A stretch of 64,000 nt of DNA. Origin: Scolanthus callimorphus (Eukaryota > Cnidaria > Anthozoa > Actiniaria > Edwardsiidae). The stretch is taken from NCBI GenBank assembly GCA_033964015.1, contig CM066925.1:2989199-3053198 (forward strand), in the 5' to 3' direction. The notes beneath the pieces were generated by a model that saw nothing but the letters and a program-made list of their open reading frames with translations, was not told the DNA's origin and made no database searches. The position numbers and the translations under genes are program-made. Shown here in pieces: positions 12,038-23,445 of this stretch (the stretch's first letter is position 1; every line of letters begins with the position of its first letter).

Positions 12038-12201
12038 TGACAGATCAATGTATTATATCCGGCACTATGCGCCTCGTTAACTATTTATTGAGTCATAAAA
12101 AGCTCCAACTCGTAGTCTAATTGAGTTCACGCACACTAACATTCATGCAATGAGAAGTCTTCTACAGTTCCTCTCGGCCCTTTGAGATCGCGGTCTAGCA
12201 T

Positions 12202-12365
12202 CAGGGGCGTAGCTAAGGGGTGCTCCTGATGTGCCTGCCCCCCCCCCCCCATTTAGAAGAAAAATACACTAAACATTAAGAAAAAATCGGAAAGCTGGAA
12301 AGGGGCCTCATACATTTGAAACGATTTATCCCAACCCCCTTTCTCAAGTTATCGCTACGCCCCTG
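12202..12365. mobile_element. hAT-like MITE with CAGGGGCGTAGC ends
   Basis: Terminal inverted repeats CAGGGGCGTAGC (12202) and GCTACGCCCCTG (12354-12365) bound a 164-bp element. AGCAT flanks both sides, part of a possible 8-bp hAT target duplication. CAGGGGCGTAGC-type termini are common in non-autonomous hAT elements. A C run at 12239-12250 lies inside. Confidence 0.7.
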
Positions 12366-12710
12366 AGCATCGCTCTACAGTTCTCAGATCGGACATTGGG
12401 AAGCCCTCTTGATTGACTTTATAGTCAGATCTTCAAGCGGATGTCCATTGTAAGGGCAGCAACTGGTCACGTTCCCTTAGGCTATGGTCAAACCAGCTCA
12501 ATTAACCAGATCATCAATACAATATCTCAATGAAACTTGGTAAACTTTTGAGATACATGTTCGGAGATATTTAGATGAGTGGTTCCTCCTCCTGAAAGAC
12601 ATTCCTTAATTACATCTTAATGACGCTTCTTCCTTTTTAAATAAGTTTTATTTGGACTTGTTCATCAATGTACACACATGTCAAATAAAAATATCTGTCT
12701 GTCTGTCTGT

Positions 12711-12940
12711 TTAAGGTTACTGAGAACCTTCGCGCACCTCCTCGGAAAAAAAAATCATACAACTCCTTAGTTGAACCAACATGTCAACCTATATATCGTT
12801 GGAAAGCTTATAGAATGGATTAGCGGACTATGGCAAAAAAAAAAACTTTTTGATAAACAGAATTTTTTAAAGCTTTTATTAAAATTGTGGGTGTGACACT
12901 TTCAAGAGCTATCGCTGCCGAACTGCTTGACCTTGACTCT
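12711..12940 (-). repeat. Left terminal inverted repeat of the Penelope element
   Basis: Inverted copy of 15878-16107, with shared words such as TATCGTTGGAAAG-like and CGAACTGCTTGACCTTGACT. The two arms differ by scattered substitutions and small indels, more than expected for a very recent insertion. Confidence 0.85.
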
Positions 12941-13201
12941 AATCCTTAAAGGTGTTTCTCAAAAACCGTGTCTGCGTTTTTTAAAATTTACGTAGATCAA
13001 AAGTTATGGAACTTTTAAATTTCCAAGGTCTACTTTTATATAATTTTCTGCTCTAAAAAGTTAGAAAAATCATAACTATTGAACTAAACAAAATTAAAAA
13101 AACGCAGAGACGGTTTTGAGGAACACCTTTAAGGATTAAAGCAATGTGTTTCTTGAGAGTCAAGGTAAATAGAGAGAAAGGACAAAACAGATAAGATTTG
13201 T

Positions 13202-13243
13202 GCCGACGTTTCGGACTCTTTACTTTCAGTCCTTCATCAGGGC
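13202..13243 (-). ncRNA. Hammerhead-ribozyme-like motif
   Basis: On the minus strand the segment reads GCC, CTGATGA, then GGACT-loop-AGTCC, then GAAAC-GTC-GGC. CTGATGA and GAAA are the hammerhead core, GGACT/AGTCC forms a 5-bp stem II around a 10-nt loop, GCC/GGC can form stem I, and AC/GT gives a minimal stem III before the cleavage triplet GTC. One extra A separates the core from stem II. Hammerhead motifs with minimal stem III are known in Penelope-like elements, and this one lies in the sense orientation beside the element's endonuclease end. Activity is not demonstrable here. Confidence 0.62.
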
Positions 13244-13350
13244 GGTTACAGAAATCAGTTACATATGCATACGCGTATATACAAACGTACCCTGCGCGCG
13301 CAGACAAATTCTGAATGCGCGCGCTCAAAGAGGAGAAAACGAAACTGAAT

Positions 13351-13880
13351 CAGAAACATATAAGTGAGTTGAAACGTGTAACAGCGCGACAACCTGCGAA
13401 CAACTCGCGATCAATAAACACCATATTTGGAAAGCATCAGGTTCTTCGTTTAGCCAATCAGCAACAGAAGATTTGATTCGTCATGTTTTCAAAAAATAAC
13501 GCGCGCGTACCCCTCACAACAGAACAGAGGCACAAAATGAGTTTAGTTCACTGTTATACTTCCATGCTCAAAACCCATCAAAAACTTTTTTTATCATAAC
13601 TTTTAATTGCTGTTCTCGTAATATGATCGACCGATTTGCCATAGTAAATCAGAGTGCAGACAACGCTGTTTGCATCAAACACGCGCGCGCGCTTCTAAAC
13701 CAACGGAAAACAATTCGAATGCGCGTGCAATCCCAACGGAAAAGTCTTACATGAATTTTGATTGGCTGCACGCAAGGGCATTGTTTTCCAAATATGGTGT
13801 TTTGTGATCGCGAGTTGGTTGCTGGTTGTTACATCAGATCATTCGTCTGTTACACGTTTCAACTAAGTTATATGTTTCTG
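13351..13880. repeat. Inner inverted repeat downstream of the Penelope ORF
   Basis: Arms 13351-13433 and 13785-13880 are imperfect complements containing CAGAAACATATAA, GAAACGTGTAACA and CCATATTTGGAAA. They sit between the hammerhead-like motif and the endonuclease end, either part of the element's 3' region or a nested MITE. Confidence 0.6.
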
Positions 13881-13927
13881 ACTGAATACAATGGTACAAT
13901 TTAGTAATAAGCTAAGTCTAAAGAGTT

Positions 13928-15929
13928 CTAAATTTCTTCTCTAAGGTTAAGTCCATCAGGGCTCATGGTTCTTAACTTGTCGATCCAAAGGCCCTCGACA
14001 GAAGTCAGATCCTCCTGTTTAGCCACCTTTTTAATGCACTTGATGGTGAGGTCTGATATTGTGTGCCCATTGCTTGAATTGAAGTGTGCCGCGACAGGAT
14101 TAGCGTCAGCGTACTTTTGCCAATTTTTGATCGTACATTTGTGGGTTCTAAAGCGTGCATGTAACGGGAGGCTCGTTTCTCCGACGTACTGCTTTTGGCA
14201 TTTTTTGCACGAGATGAGGTAAACCACGTTGCGGGATTTGCAGTTTAAGACGCTGTTGATGGAGTAGCGCTTTCCTGTCTTGGAGCTCGAGAAGGAATCA
14301 CTCGTATCCACAAAGGTGCACGTGCCACATCTTGTGTCCCCGCATGGCCTCATACCACGTTGTGTGGGGTTATCCGGTGTTAGGCGGGCTCTGACTAGGA
14401 TGTCCCTGATGTTATGGGGACGTCTAAAGGCTACCATGGGAGGCTCCTTTATGACTTTTTCATCCGTTCAGAGACGCAAAGGATGGGAAACGCGTCTCGT
14501 ATAATCCGAGGTGCATTCCTTAAGAGGGGTGATAGGTGACAACAAGTGGTACCCTGCTGGATTTGCTTGCAGTGTTGTTACGGCGAACCGCAAGAGCGTC
14601 TGCCCGTGAGATTTCAGAGACTCTGGCGATGCTTCTATTTACAAGGTCCTGTGCGTACCCTCTTTTGCGAGGTAGGCGGACAGCTCAGAACAGCGTTGGC
14701 GATAGGAGTCTTCAGTCGAGCAAATTCTGCGGAGGCGTAGGGCGAGGGAGTATGGGATACTTGCCCTACAGTGCATGGGGTGGCATGATGTCCACAGCAA
14801 GTACTGGTGGGTATCTGTTGGTTTACAGTAGAGGTCGGTATGGAGAGAGCCATCTGATTTGATTACCTTGACGTCTAGAAAGTCAACAGTACTAACAGAC
14901 TGGGTCGCCGTGAACTTTATGCTTGGGTGGATATCGTTGGCCATGTTGAGAAAATTCCGGAAGGTTTCTTCTCCGTGTGTCCAGATACCGAAGATGTCAT
15001 CGATATAACGCCACCATATAAGAGGCTTGAGGTGTGCTTGCCTTAGAATGGAGTCTTCCACGTTACCCATAAAGATGTTGGCATAGGACGGGGCCATCCT
15101 GGTGCCCATGGCAACACCGTTGACTTGAAGATAGTTTGTTCCATGAACACAAAATTATTTTGTGTGAGCACCAGCTCCGTCAACTTCATGAGAGCTTCAG
15201 TACTGGGCTTCCTGTGGTTTCTTAGGTTCAAGGCGTGTCTGAGAGCCGCCAGACCGTCGTTGTGGGGAATATTAGTGTATAATGACTTCACATCCATGGT
15301 GAACAAGATGGTCTCTTCTGTCAGATTAGATATATCCTGCAGCTTACGAAGGAAATCCGGGGTGTCATGGATGTAGGAGGGGAGTTTCTTGGCGATTGGG
15401 CGAATCCAGTGATCCACAAACTCTGAAGCCTTTTCAGTGGAACAACCATTTGACGCACAGACGGGTCTGCCAGGGTTGCCGGGTTTACGTATTTTCGGCA
15501 GCAGGTAGAATCTAGACGCCTTGGCATTTTCAACGAGCAAGTAGTTTAGAGCGTCTTCATCTTTCTCACCTTCTTCCTCCATCTTTTCCAGCTGATCGTT
15601 AATGTTCTGGCTAAATACCTGGGAAGGGTCTTCATCTAACGGTTGATAAAAATTCCTGTCTCCAAGCTGTTTTTGCGCCTCTTCGATGTATTGCTAGCGA
15701 TCCTGGATAACTACTGCTGAGCCCTTGTCTGCTGGCTTATTACGATGTCTCGCCTTTGCTTGAGCGATATAAGAGCGTCCCTCTTGGACTTTGGGAGGTT
15801 GTCACTGAAGGCTTGTGTTTGTATTTCCTTCTTAATGTTGTCCGTAATAGCTGTGACAAAGATTGATTGAAATTGAGAGTCAAGGTCAAGCAGTTCGGCG
15901 GCGATAGCTCTTGAAAATGCCCCCATCAT
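13928..15929 (-). CDS. Penelope-like reverse transcriptase with GIY-YIG endonuclease
   Basis: Polyprotein of a retroelement that nicks the target and reverse-transcribes its RNA. In order: an N-terminal part starting MMGAFSRAIAAELL; PADKGSAVVI; RFYLLPKIRKPGNPGRPV; LFTMDVKSLYTNIPHNDG (motif A region); NGVAMGTRMAPSYANIFMG (motif B region); WWRYIDDIFGIW (catalytic YIDD); DFLDVKV; a linker; then a GIY-YIG domain with NVVYLISCKKC and QYVGETSLPLHAR preceded by a CGDTRCGTC cysteine cluster. The frame is broken several times (near 15735, 15140, 14680, 14520 and 14450), each repairable by one base in a short homopolymer, plus one in-frame TAG near 15695. It could therefore be an intact or nearly intact copy seen through sequencing error. 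Confidence 0.85.
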
Positions 15930-16149
15930 TTTTTTTTATAAAAGCTTAAAAAAATTATATTTATTAAAAAGTTACTTCTTTTTGCCATAGCCCGTTAGTC
16001 CATTCTATAAACTTTCCGACGATATATAGGTTGACATGTTTTGGTTAAACTAAGGACAAGTATGATTTTTTTCCGAGGACGTGCGCGGAGGTTCTCAGTA
16101 ACCTTAATGCTGTTTTGAATGCAACACTGAAACGTCGGGGAAAGCGTAA

Positions 16150-16262
16150 TGAATGTTGAATCAGCTCAGTTGGTAGAACGTTGACACATGAAAGTATATA
16201 GTCGTGGGTTCGAACCCAACTGGAGTCATTTGAATTATTTTCTTTATTTTCAGGATCACCCA
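16150..16262 (+). mobile_element. tRNA-like SINE fragment
   Basis: Contains an A-box-like CAGCTCAGTTGGTAGA and a B-box-like GTGGGTTCGAACCCA at tRNA spacing. The sequences where acceptor arms would be do not pair, so it is not a working tRNA gene. It fits a tRNA-derived SINE head placed directly beside the Penelope element. Confidence 0.5.
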
Positions 16263-17510
16263 ACGTGACAATGCTGTCAAATAGCTAAAAATGCCATTAT
16301 ATTGCTGAGTATACAAATGACTGTAAATTGGGTATTTTAATCCCTACATTCATATCCCTAAATTTTATATCTGTCCAGATTTCGAAGCTGAAATTTATGG
16401 GATGCGAAAATTTTTAGTTTTTTTTTAGGGATTGAAATCACTTCTTCGGAAAGTGCCAGGGAAAAACTCTATCCTAAAATTCTAGGTGACCTTTCTAACG
16501 GCAAAAAATACCCCTAGTTAAAGAAGTACATTTTAACCTTCCGAACGTCTTTTGGATGTTTTCTTTTGTTTGTGAAAACTTCAAACCTGTTGAATATTTC
16601 GAAACTGCCATGCCATGCCGGTTTGTTCGAACTGCTAACAGCAACCTACGCACTCCTCACAATGACTCACTCGGATTGTATTTTACTTGCACATGAAAAA
16701 AGCATCTCCGGTCGTATATTTCGTTTCGTTATCCAAAAGGAATCTAAGCGTCGAATCTTATGCAAGTATAATACCTTATCGATTGTTGAATTCCACATTT
16801 TACGAATTATATTAATTCCAAGACATGCGCATTTCGTTTTAATAATTTATTCGATACCACATATGTTTTCAACAAACGGTAACGTTAATTTTGATTTCAA
16901 CAAAAGCATTGAAAATGAAATGCGTATGTTTGGAATTTATAAAAATTCGTAAAAATGCACTTGAGCTGCGATCCTAGTTTCAGTTTTTCAGGGAGCGATT
17001 TTGTGATAATTTTGTTTTTCAAGGACTTCGACCTACGGTTATAAATAACACCTGCATCTTTATAATTACATGTACACATTCTATTCGCAACAGGAGCAAA
17101 CACAATTCGTAAGACATCCCAGTGCGCTTGCGAAAATCCCAGCCCTGGGTCAATACTCTTGAATGAATATACGACACATTCGACAATGATCAAAGACAGT
17201 TATATCCGATCTTGTCCAAAGAGCCAATAGGAATCTCTAGTTACTCGCTCTTCGGCGGCAGCTGCTGCAGTCTTTATCGTTATAATCTGATTCAAGTCTA
17301 CAGACTCGAACAAAATTAGACAGAGAAAAAGGCAGAAAATGTAAAGTTTTACTGAATCAAATCAAACAAGTTGGAATCAGCAACGAATTGAAATCAATCG
17401 ACGTTGGAATTTTGCATTTTCTGTTTATCGGCATCACTGGATTTAATTCTTTTTTCGCTCGCTGTTCTTTTCAATCACACCGTCGGGTCTATTTCTCCTC
17501 GAAAGTTATA
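16263..17510. other. intergenic, 5' flank of second GPCR
   Basis: No exon or repeat recognised. Presumably holds the promoter and 5' UTR of the receptor that starts at 17511. Confidence 0.4.
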
Positions 17511-18582
17511 ATGCCTTCATTAGCCAAAAACGCAAGTGTGTCATTACTAAGGGATAAGAATCTACAAGGTGGTGAACAAGCTAATAGAACACTGGAGATA
17601 GACGGCCACCATTCTTTCTATGAGTACGGTACGGATGAGGATTTAGCGTTCTGCGTGGCGTACGTACTGGTCATCATTACTGGAGTGATAGGCAATTCAC
17701 TTATTGTTGCTGCTGTGAAGAAACATCGCTTCATGCAGACGACTACGAATTTTCTAATAGCAAATATCGCAGTTGCAGATCTCATAACAATGGCTTTCTG
17801 CATCCCGTACCAAGCAGTCAAATTCTTTCATCATCCTAAAGGGAAACTCGGAAAAGTTATTTGCACTTTGGTTACTAAGAATAATTTCACGAGTATAACC
17901 TTAGGAGTTTCTATCCTTACTCTTGGCTTACTAGCTATAGAGAGATATCACGCGCTTTTGAGGCCGATGCAGCACCGACTGCGCATGAGCAAAGAGACGA
18001 CTTTGTATGCCATAGGCATCATATGGGTGGTATCCATCCTAGACTCCTTACCACTTTTAATATACACTGACTTCAACGAAGTGACGTATCGCTGTGTCTT
18101 CACTTTCAACGGCAGACTGTACTGGATCTTATCGGCGTAGCAATGTTTGCCGTTCTTGTCACTATTTGCTATTGTTACTTCAAAGTTTTGAAAGCCATAT
18201 ACTACAAGCAAATCCTGGGTGGGAACTACCCAATGCCGTATAGGATGGAATCTTTACGACACAAGAAAAGACTCGTACAATTGTTACTCACACTGACAAT
18301 ATTCTTTGTGCTATTCTTCGCTCCACGGATGGCATATTTATTTTTCTCGCCAATAATGGCAGAACACATTGATATTTCCTTGTTTAAACGGTTGTCGTTT
18401 TTCTTGTCATTTGCAACTCGTGTGTGAATCCAATAATATGTTTCTTCCAGAGCGCAAACTATCGTAGCGCTTTTCAGTCAATGCTGGTGAGAACTCATGG
18501 AGGACGGCGGTCATTTCGGATCAGGATTGAGCCTGTACAATCTCCAAGGGCATTCCAGCCTCAAAGGGGTTCCACGCCATAA
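17511..18582 (+). CDS. Class A peptide-receptor-like GPCR, frame broken twice
   Basis: Seven-transmembrane receptor of the plasma membrane, one exon. The ATG at 17511 (MPSLAKNASVS) gives an extracellular tail with two N-glycosylation sites (NAS, NRT). Landmarks: TM1 GVIGNSLIVAAV, TM2 NIAVADLITMAFCIP, TM3 ending LLAIERYHALL (ERY in place of DRY), TM4 GIIWVVSI, an ECL2 Cys in YRCVF, TM6 FFVLFFAPRMAYLFF, TM7 CNSCVNPIICFF (NPxxY degenerate, NPIIC). The layout is like neuropeptide receptors, ligand unknown. Two breaks occur, at about 18138 (TCGGCGTAGC, one G short of an open frame) and about 18412 (CATTTGC, one T short). Both are homopolymer-length differences, so error is likelier than loss of function. 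The stop is the TAA at 18580-18582. Confidence 0.8.
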
Positions 18583-18735
18583 GTAATCTGGTTACTTGAC
18601 ATGAAAATGACACTGAGAAAAATGACAAGAACAGAAAAACTCTAAAGTGGGGCTCAACAAGGTTTTTAAGGAAAACACTTGCTCCAGTATAAGGGACTTA
18701 GACCCCGTCGCTCGATTTTTGTGCTCGATTTTGCA

Positions 18736-18793
18736 GAATATCGTCTGATTTAGCCAACTCGGGACTTCGTCGGCTAAGTATCAGACGATATTC
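18736..18793. repeat. Hairpin GAATATCGTCTGAT
   Basis: GAATATCGTCTGAT at 18736 is matched by ATCAGACGATATTC ending at 18793, with further pairing of TTAGCCAACTC and CGGCTAA towards the loop. It is about 155 bp after the receptor stop; it could be part of a MITE. Confidence 0.6.
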
Positions 18794-19033
18794 CGCGTAA
18801 TCTCGCAGGATAATGGTTAACTATCTGAAAACGATGACGTCATCACGGCAAACCCCATCGGGCAGAATGGCGGGACATATGCTTATGCACATATAATTAT
18901 AATATTCATCAATTATTCATGAAGCAAGTATCCAATGAGAAGGCACAATTCAGGTCACATGACTAGCCTTGTAAACTGGATACAAGATCCATCAAACTAA
19001 AAGAGCGGGGAGGGCTTGAATATTCAACAGGGA

Positions 19034-19189
19034 AAGGGTGGGGTTGATGAATAATAACAATAGTTAATAGATCTATTAGTATTCTGTAAATATTTATAGA
19101 ATACTAATATCGATATTAGTATTCTATAAATATTTACAGAATACTAATAGATCTATTAAATATTGTCATTATTCATCAACCCCACCCTT
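19034..19189. repeat. Near-perfect 156-bp palindrome
   Basis: AAGGGTGGGGTTGATGAATA at the left is mirrored at the right end, and the centre is AATATCGATATT. Only a handful of mismatches occur over about 78 bp per arm. It would fold into a single long hairpin; probably a hairpin MITE. Confidence 0.85.
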
Positions 19190-22100
19190 CACTGCTGAAC
19201 TATTCGAGTAAAATTACGACTATGAAAAAACATTACTCAAAACTTTAAGCAAGAAAAGCATTTGGCAAAACAAACGTTACAACAATTAGGCTAGTTGGTT
19301 TGTCGACAATAATATACTATATAAGAATAAGTTCAAGAACGGCTGCAAGCAGACTAGTGTTCATTTGACCAGAAAGCTGTCTTATTAAATAAAACTAACA
19401 GCATTAAAAAGACGCATTTTCAATAAATAACCAGTCTGACTCAGTTGAACTGCTTTCCCTCCACTGCCTTTCCAACAATTTCTTGACCTCGTCTTGTTCA
19501 CTTGCTCCATTGTTGTATCTTTTCCAATCCCTCTGCGTGCAATGCTTTCGAAACCAGTTTGGAAACCTTAAACACATGGAAATAGTTCGATATTTAATGT
19601 ATTTTACATTTAATTTAACAACAAGTCTGATAAAGCAAAGTCGCTATACTCAGAATAAAACTAACCTTCATTTCTTGCTCGATTGTTTTCTCAAAAAGCC
19701 CGACCATTTAGTTCGCATCTCCTGTTACTCGTATCGGTACGAGTGCCTCCAACTGCTGTCCTGCCGTGTTTTAGACTTTCGGAAAGTCCCATCCCGACAC
19801 ACGATTTTGAAGAGCAGAGAAAGCGACTTGTGACGAGTTTGGCGTACCAAAAGCGCTACGCTGCATTTTTTTACAGTACTTAGCATCGACTGAATAGATT
19901 TCATTGCACAACTTTCGGCTAAAGTTGATAACAAAAGCCAGTTCATTATTTTGTGTATTACATCATTTACAACAAAAGGCCTATTCATTGTCATCAATAA
20001 AACAAAAGAATCCTAAAAACCTTTTCAACTAATTGAATTCATCCTGCCTTGGATTTTCAATAGTACTTGGATTTTCAATAGTATTGTTTTCAACAAAATA
20101 CAAACAAAGAATTTTCAACAAAGAGTTGTTGTCTTGACATATCATAAGTACTTTACAATATTCGCGTCCGATTTGTATGGAATTTACAATTTCTCGGCCT
20201 CCGGCCTCGAAATTGTAAATCCCATACAAATCGGCCGCTCATATTGTAAATAGTACTTAAAAGCCTAGAATCACTCGCTAGAACCTCATTATCTTGTTGG
20301 CGGGAACCTCAAATACAGAGAAAAGAGCAAAATGCATACCAAATAGGCTGCTAAAAACTCTTATTACCGCTTTGCTTTAAACGTTTGTCCCCGGTTACAT
20401 CGGTTTCTTGTTAATGAAGGATAAACCAATATATTTGTGTATATGTTGAGTTGTCTGGCTTTAAAAAAACCTCAGATTTTTTTCGTATGCATACGGACTT
20501 CTGTAAGGGAAAATTTGTATGAAACGCGAACTTTGCGACCTAATATCTCTGAAACGGTCGACATTTAATTCTAGTTACATCGTGTTTTTAATAGCCACAA
20601 ATACAAGTTTTAAATTGATACTTGTCTCACTAAAATCGGTTAAGAAAATCATGCGATTTTTTTTAAACAAACCACGCAAAACCCGTAAAATGGCTTATTC
20701 TTAGATAATTATTCATCTTCCCTTGAACACAACTTTTCACACTGATGCTCCCTGGGACGGCCAGAGTTAGTCAAGCGCATTATTCAAATTCACAATCATC
20801 TGGCTGTAGTCGACACGCAAAACGTTATGGAGAAACTTGTAAACATTAACTTAAACATCAACTGGCTTCCACAAATCAGAATTATTATGGAAAGGAAGCA
20901 CATACAGTAGGAAGCGTCATCATCGAGAAACGGTAAGAAGTTCTGAATATAATCTCCTGTAAAATCTTAGGCGCGAAAGTTAAAACATGCAAGTATTGAG
21001 AAATTCACGCGAAAATCGCTCAATCAGATAGATTTTAACTTAATGTTTGCAAATAATTTTGTGAAGAGGTTTTGTGAAGAGCTTGTGAAGGCAGAAGTCT
21101 TTTGGAACTTTTTCAGAGTAAAAGAGGTGCTTGGAAGAGTTTTCATCCATAACAATATACGAAACTCTGACCTGTTTTAGGTTGAGCTCAAGTCGTTTGT
21201 AAGGTTCGGCTAATACTTATTGAGCGAGCACTACCTCTGTAAAAGAAATCTTATGAACTGATCATTTACTTCTAACAAGTTTATGTTCGGACTGCGGTGT
21301 AGATGCTAGGAAAATGCTCTCATGCGGATTTTAACTTCATTGGTATATCCGAGGAGGAAATTTTCTTTCGGATGGTTTTATTTTTTATTCCGCGAAGATA
21401 ACAACGAACAACAATAATTGAGTTGATTCTACGTTTAACCAGAAGAGAGAAAGTTGCTATTGATAATGTAATCGTCGTTGGGCCCGGCAAAGAAACATTG
21501 CAGAAGCAAGCTTAAACTTTTCTATATTTTCGGTCAAAGATTTGCTAAAAGATTTTCACACTTGAAGTAATAAGAGTTCAAGAAAACCGCTTTTTGACTG
21601 ATTTTGTATGTTAATGAGTCCCGCTTTGTCGTCAGCCAATCACGTGAGAGCAGGTTTTTGATAGTTAATGTATGCGATAAAGTTAATGATGTCCTAAAAA
21701 CAATACCCATTCTGCCCGATGGACTAATTTCGCGGACCGACAGATCGAAATGCGCATGCGTTGAGCTTATGTGAGCATGCCCACTAAAGCCATAAGAGCG
21801 TTTTCGTACGGATACGCGTTGTAGTGTGGACTGGCGAAAACGATACGAAAACGATAAAGTGTGGACGCAAATCTTTTTGAGCGGAGCAAAAATTGTAGTG
21901 TGGACGGGGTCTCAGGTAATGAACACTCCTGTCGTGTAAGGGGAGATCTTGGACTGAACGTTGTGCTTGAACAAATAAGAATGGCAAAAAGGTTTCTTCC
22001 ACATTTTTTTGGTTAACGAGAAATGTAAGATTGTGATGACGCGGCGAAAAGTAGAAAATATGCATGCTCATATCAGCCAGTGCGATTAAAATCCAGCGAC

Positions 22101-22470
22101 TGTATCTGGCTTCTATATCATTGTGCATGAAAACCGCTGGTATAGGAAGATATGTTGATACCGTACGCTAGAGAGTTCTTTCTTAAACAATACCTGTCGC
22201 CACGTCATCAAATCCTAATTTCCATAAATGTTTGACCTCCGAATATCTCGTGAATCAAAAAAGTGGCGAGACAGAACTTCCGTCATGCTTATTTGTTCAA
22301 GCACAACTTTAAGTCAATGTTCTATCTTCTCAGGGTTGATATGCACTTTAAGAAAACTGCTTGAATTACAAATTGAACATTGGCACTACTGCGTGTTGTA
22401 AAGTGTATTGTGCCAGAGCAGGCACACATATCGGTTGGCATTGAGCACTGCGTTTACACTCGATACAGGC
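19190..22470. other. intergenic with scattered hairpins
   Basis: No gene recognised. A strong hairpin lies at 20145-20262. Near 21810-21910 the words GTAGTGTGGAC and AAAGTGTGGACG resemble ends of small DNA elements. The word CATCGGGCAGAATGG (18853) occurs inverted at about 21707, so a 2.9-kb element between them is possible but weakly supported. Confidence 0.4.
20145..20262. repeat. Hairpin element around a CGATTTGTATGG arm
   Basis: AAGTACTTTACAATATTCG and, inverted, CATATTGTAAATAGTACTT bound a palindrome whose inner arms are CCGATTTGTATGGAATTTAC and its near complement, around a CGGCCTCCGGCCTCG centre. Confidence 0.75.
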
Positions 22471-22499
22471 TACTCTATGTTACATGGGACGCGTTACGT

Positions 22500-22665
22500 G
22501 CGCATTGCCCCGGGGGGCACCTCCTCATATATGGTATACGGTTATGTGCCATAGGGTATGGATTTGGGCTCCTGAGGTCTGCGGTGTCTGCGGTAGGGTA
22601 TCGTTTTTTCGCTGGTTTGGTCTCTGTAAGGGTATGTACATCAGTATAGCTATACCCTACAAACA
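22500..22665. mobile_element. G-ended element with spaced AGGGTAT motifs
   Basis: Begins near GCCCCGGGGGGCACCTCC and then carries AGGGTATGG (22554), AGGGTATCG (22592), AGGGTATGT (22629) and the inverted ATACCCT (22652) at irregular distances. Its layout resembles 28180-28625 and 32870-33175 (G-rich edge plus spaced short motif). There is no open frame with known motifs. Ends are approximate. Confidence 0.4.
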
Positions 22666-22924
22666 ATTTCGATCAAGGTTTTCCACATTTAGTGACAAAA
22701 GACAGTTTATTTTATAACCTTTACATGATTAAATCCACTTATCCCGTAACCAAAATCAGGGGAGTACCCCCTCCCCCCTCCCCCCGGCGCATTGCTTCCT
22801 GATATTGTCATTTCCTGAATTCCAAAAGGTACGGAAGATAATGGCCATGTTGCACGAATCGTATTGCTAAATACAGTAAAAAGCCGCATATAAAAACCCA
22901 ATAGTGCTCTTAAGTGTCAGCCCT

Positions 22925-23040
22925 AGTAAGCGGAGAAAGGGAAAAAATCTCTGACCCCGAGAGGGATTCCAACCCACGACTTCCGGAATTATACGTCCGA
23001 TGCTGTACCAGCTGAGCTATCTCGATCAGGCTGAAATCAA
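22925..23040 (-). mobile_element. tRNA-derived SINE head
   Basis: On the minus strand it reads GAGATAGCTCAGCTGGTACA (A box), then CGGA-loop-TCCG as anticodon stem, then GTCGTGGGTTGGAATCCC (B box) and TCTCGGGGTCA. Five base pairs of the acceptor stem (CGAGA/TCTCG) remain. It is tRNA-like but degenerate, and no functional anticodon is assigned. Confidence 0.6.
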
Positions 23041-23139
23041 GTCGGGTACCCAGCTGGTTGTATTTTGAACAATAACAATGCTTGCCTTGTTTACTAAACA
23101 CTAACATGGATGGACCATAGTACAAACTAGTCAATCCTC

Positions 23140-23445
23140 CTGGAACTCCGAACCCCTAGAACACTTCTAAAGTCAATTGCTAAGCGGAAACTGGCATTCT
23201 TTGGCCACACTACAAGGGCACGAGGCACGAGGCTGTCCCAGGTCATCATTGGAAGGACGAGTTGAGGGTCGACGATCGAGAAGACGGCACAGGAGACGCT
23301 GGCTTGACGACATCAAGGAGTGGACTCTGGCCTGTCGGGCGCCGAGTGCTCCGCGTTAGCACTCGACAGGCACGCTTGGAGAGGCATGTGTGTGGCCCCT
23401 AGGATCGCCGACCCTCAACCATGAGGAAGGCAATAGGCAAGGCAA
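23140..23445 (+). mobile_element. 3' end of a LINE retrotransposon, 5' truncated
   Basis: Encodes the typical carboxyl end of non-LTR reverse transcriptase proteins: KRKLAFFGHTTRARGTRL in one frame, then VEGRRSRRRHRRRWLDDIKEW after a one-base shift near 23255. It ends in a GGCAAGGCAAGGCAA simple tail (about 23433-23450), as several LINE families do. Everything upstream of the carboxyl end is missing, as expected for incomplete reverse transcription. The clade (RTE-, CR1- or L2-like) cannot be settled. Confidence 0.75.

Larger units (their letters stand above)
12711..16107 (-). mobile_element. Penelope-like retroelement with inverted terminal copies
   Basis: Full element on the minus strand. 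It is delimited by two 230-bp inverted copies of the same sequence (12711-12940 and 15878-16107), each with TTAAGGTTACTGAGAACC-type outer ends. The right copy includes the start of the coding region, so the left copy is an inverted partial 5' end, an arrangement known for Penelope-like elements. Between them lie the coding region (13928-15929), a hammerhead-like motif, and an inner inverted repeat (13351-13433 with 13785-13880). A TCTG microsatellite abuts the left end. No clear target duplication was found. Confidence 0.85.

Noticed and set aside
16120..16140. Second hammerhead remnant (TGAAACGTCGGGG on the plus strand)
   Set aside because: There is no CTGATGA core or pairing stem within reach; a short chance match.
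16155..16228. Functional tRNA gene
   Set aside because: A- and B-box-like words are present, but the acceptor and T arms do not pair properly.
18853..21722. 2.9-kb transposon between CATCGGGCAGAATGG and its inverse
   Set aside because: Only 15-16 bp match, no target duplication, no internal symmetry; could be two independent short repeats.
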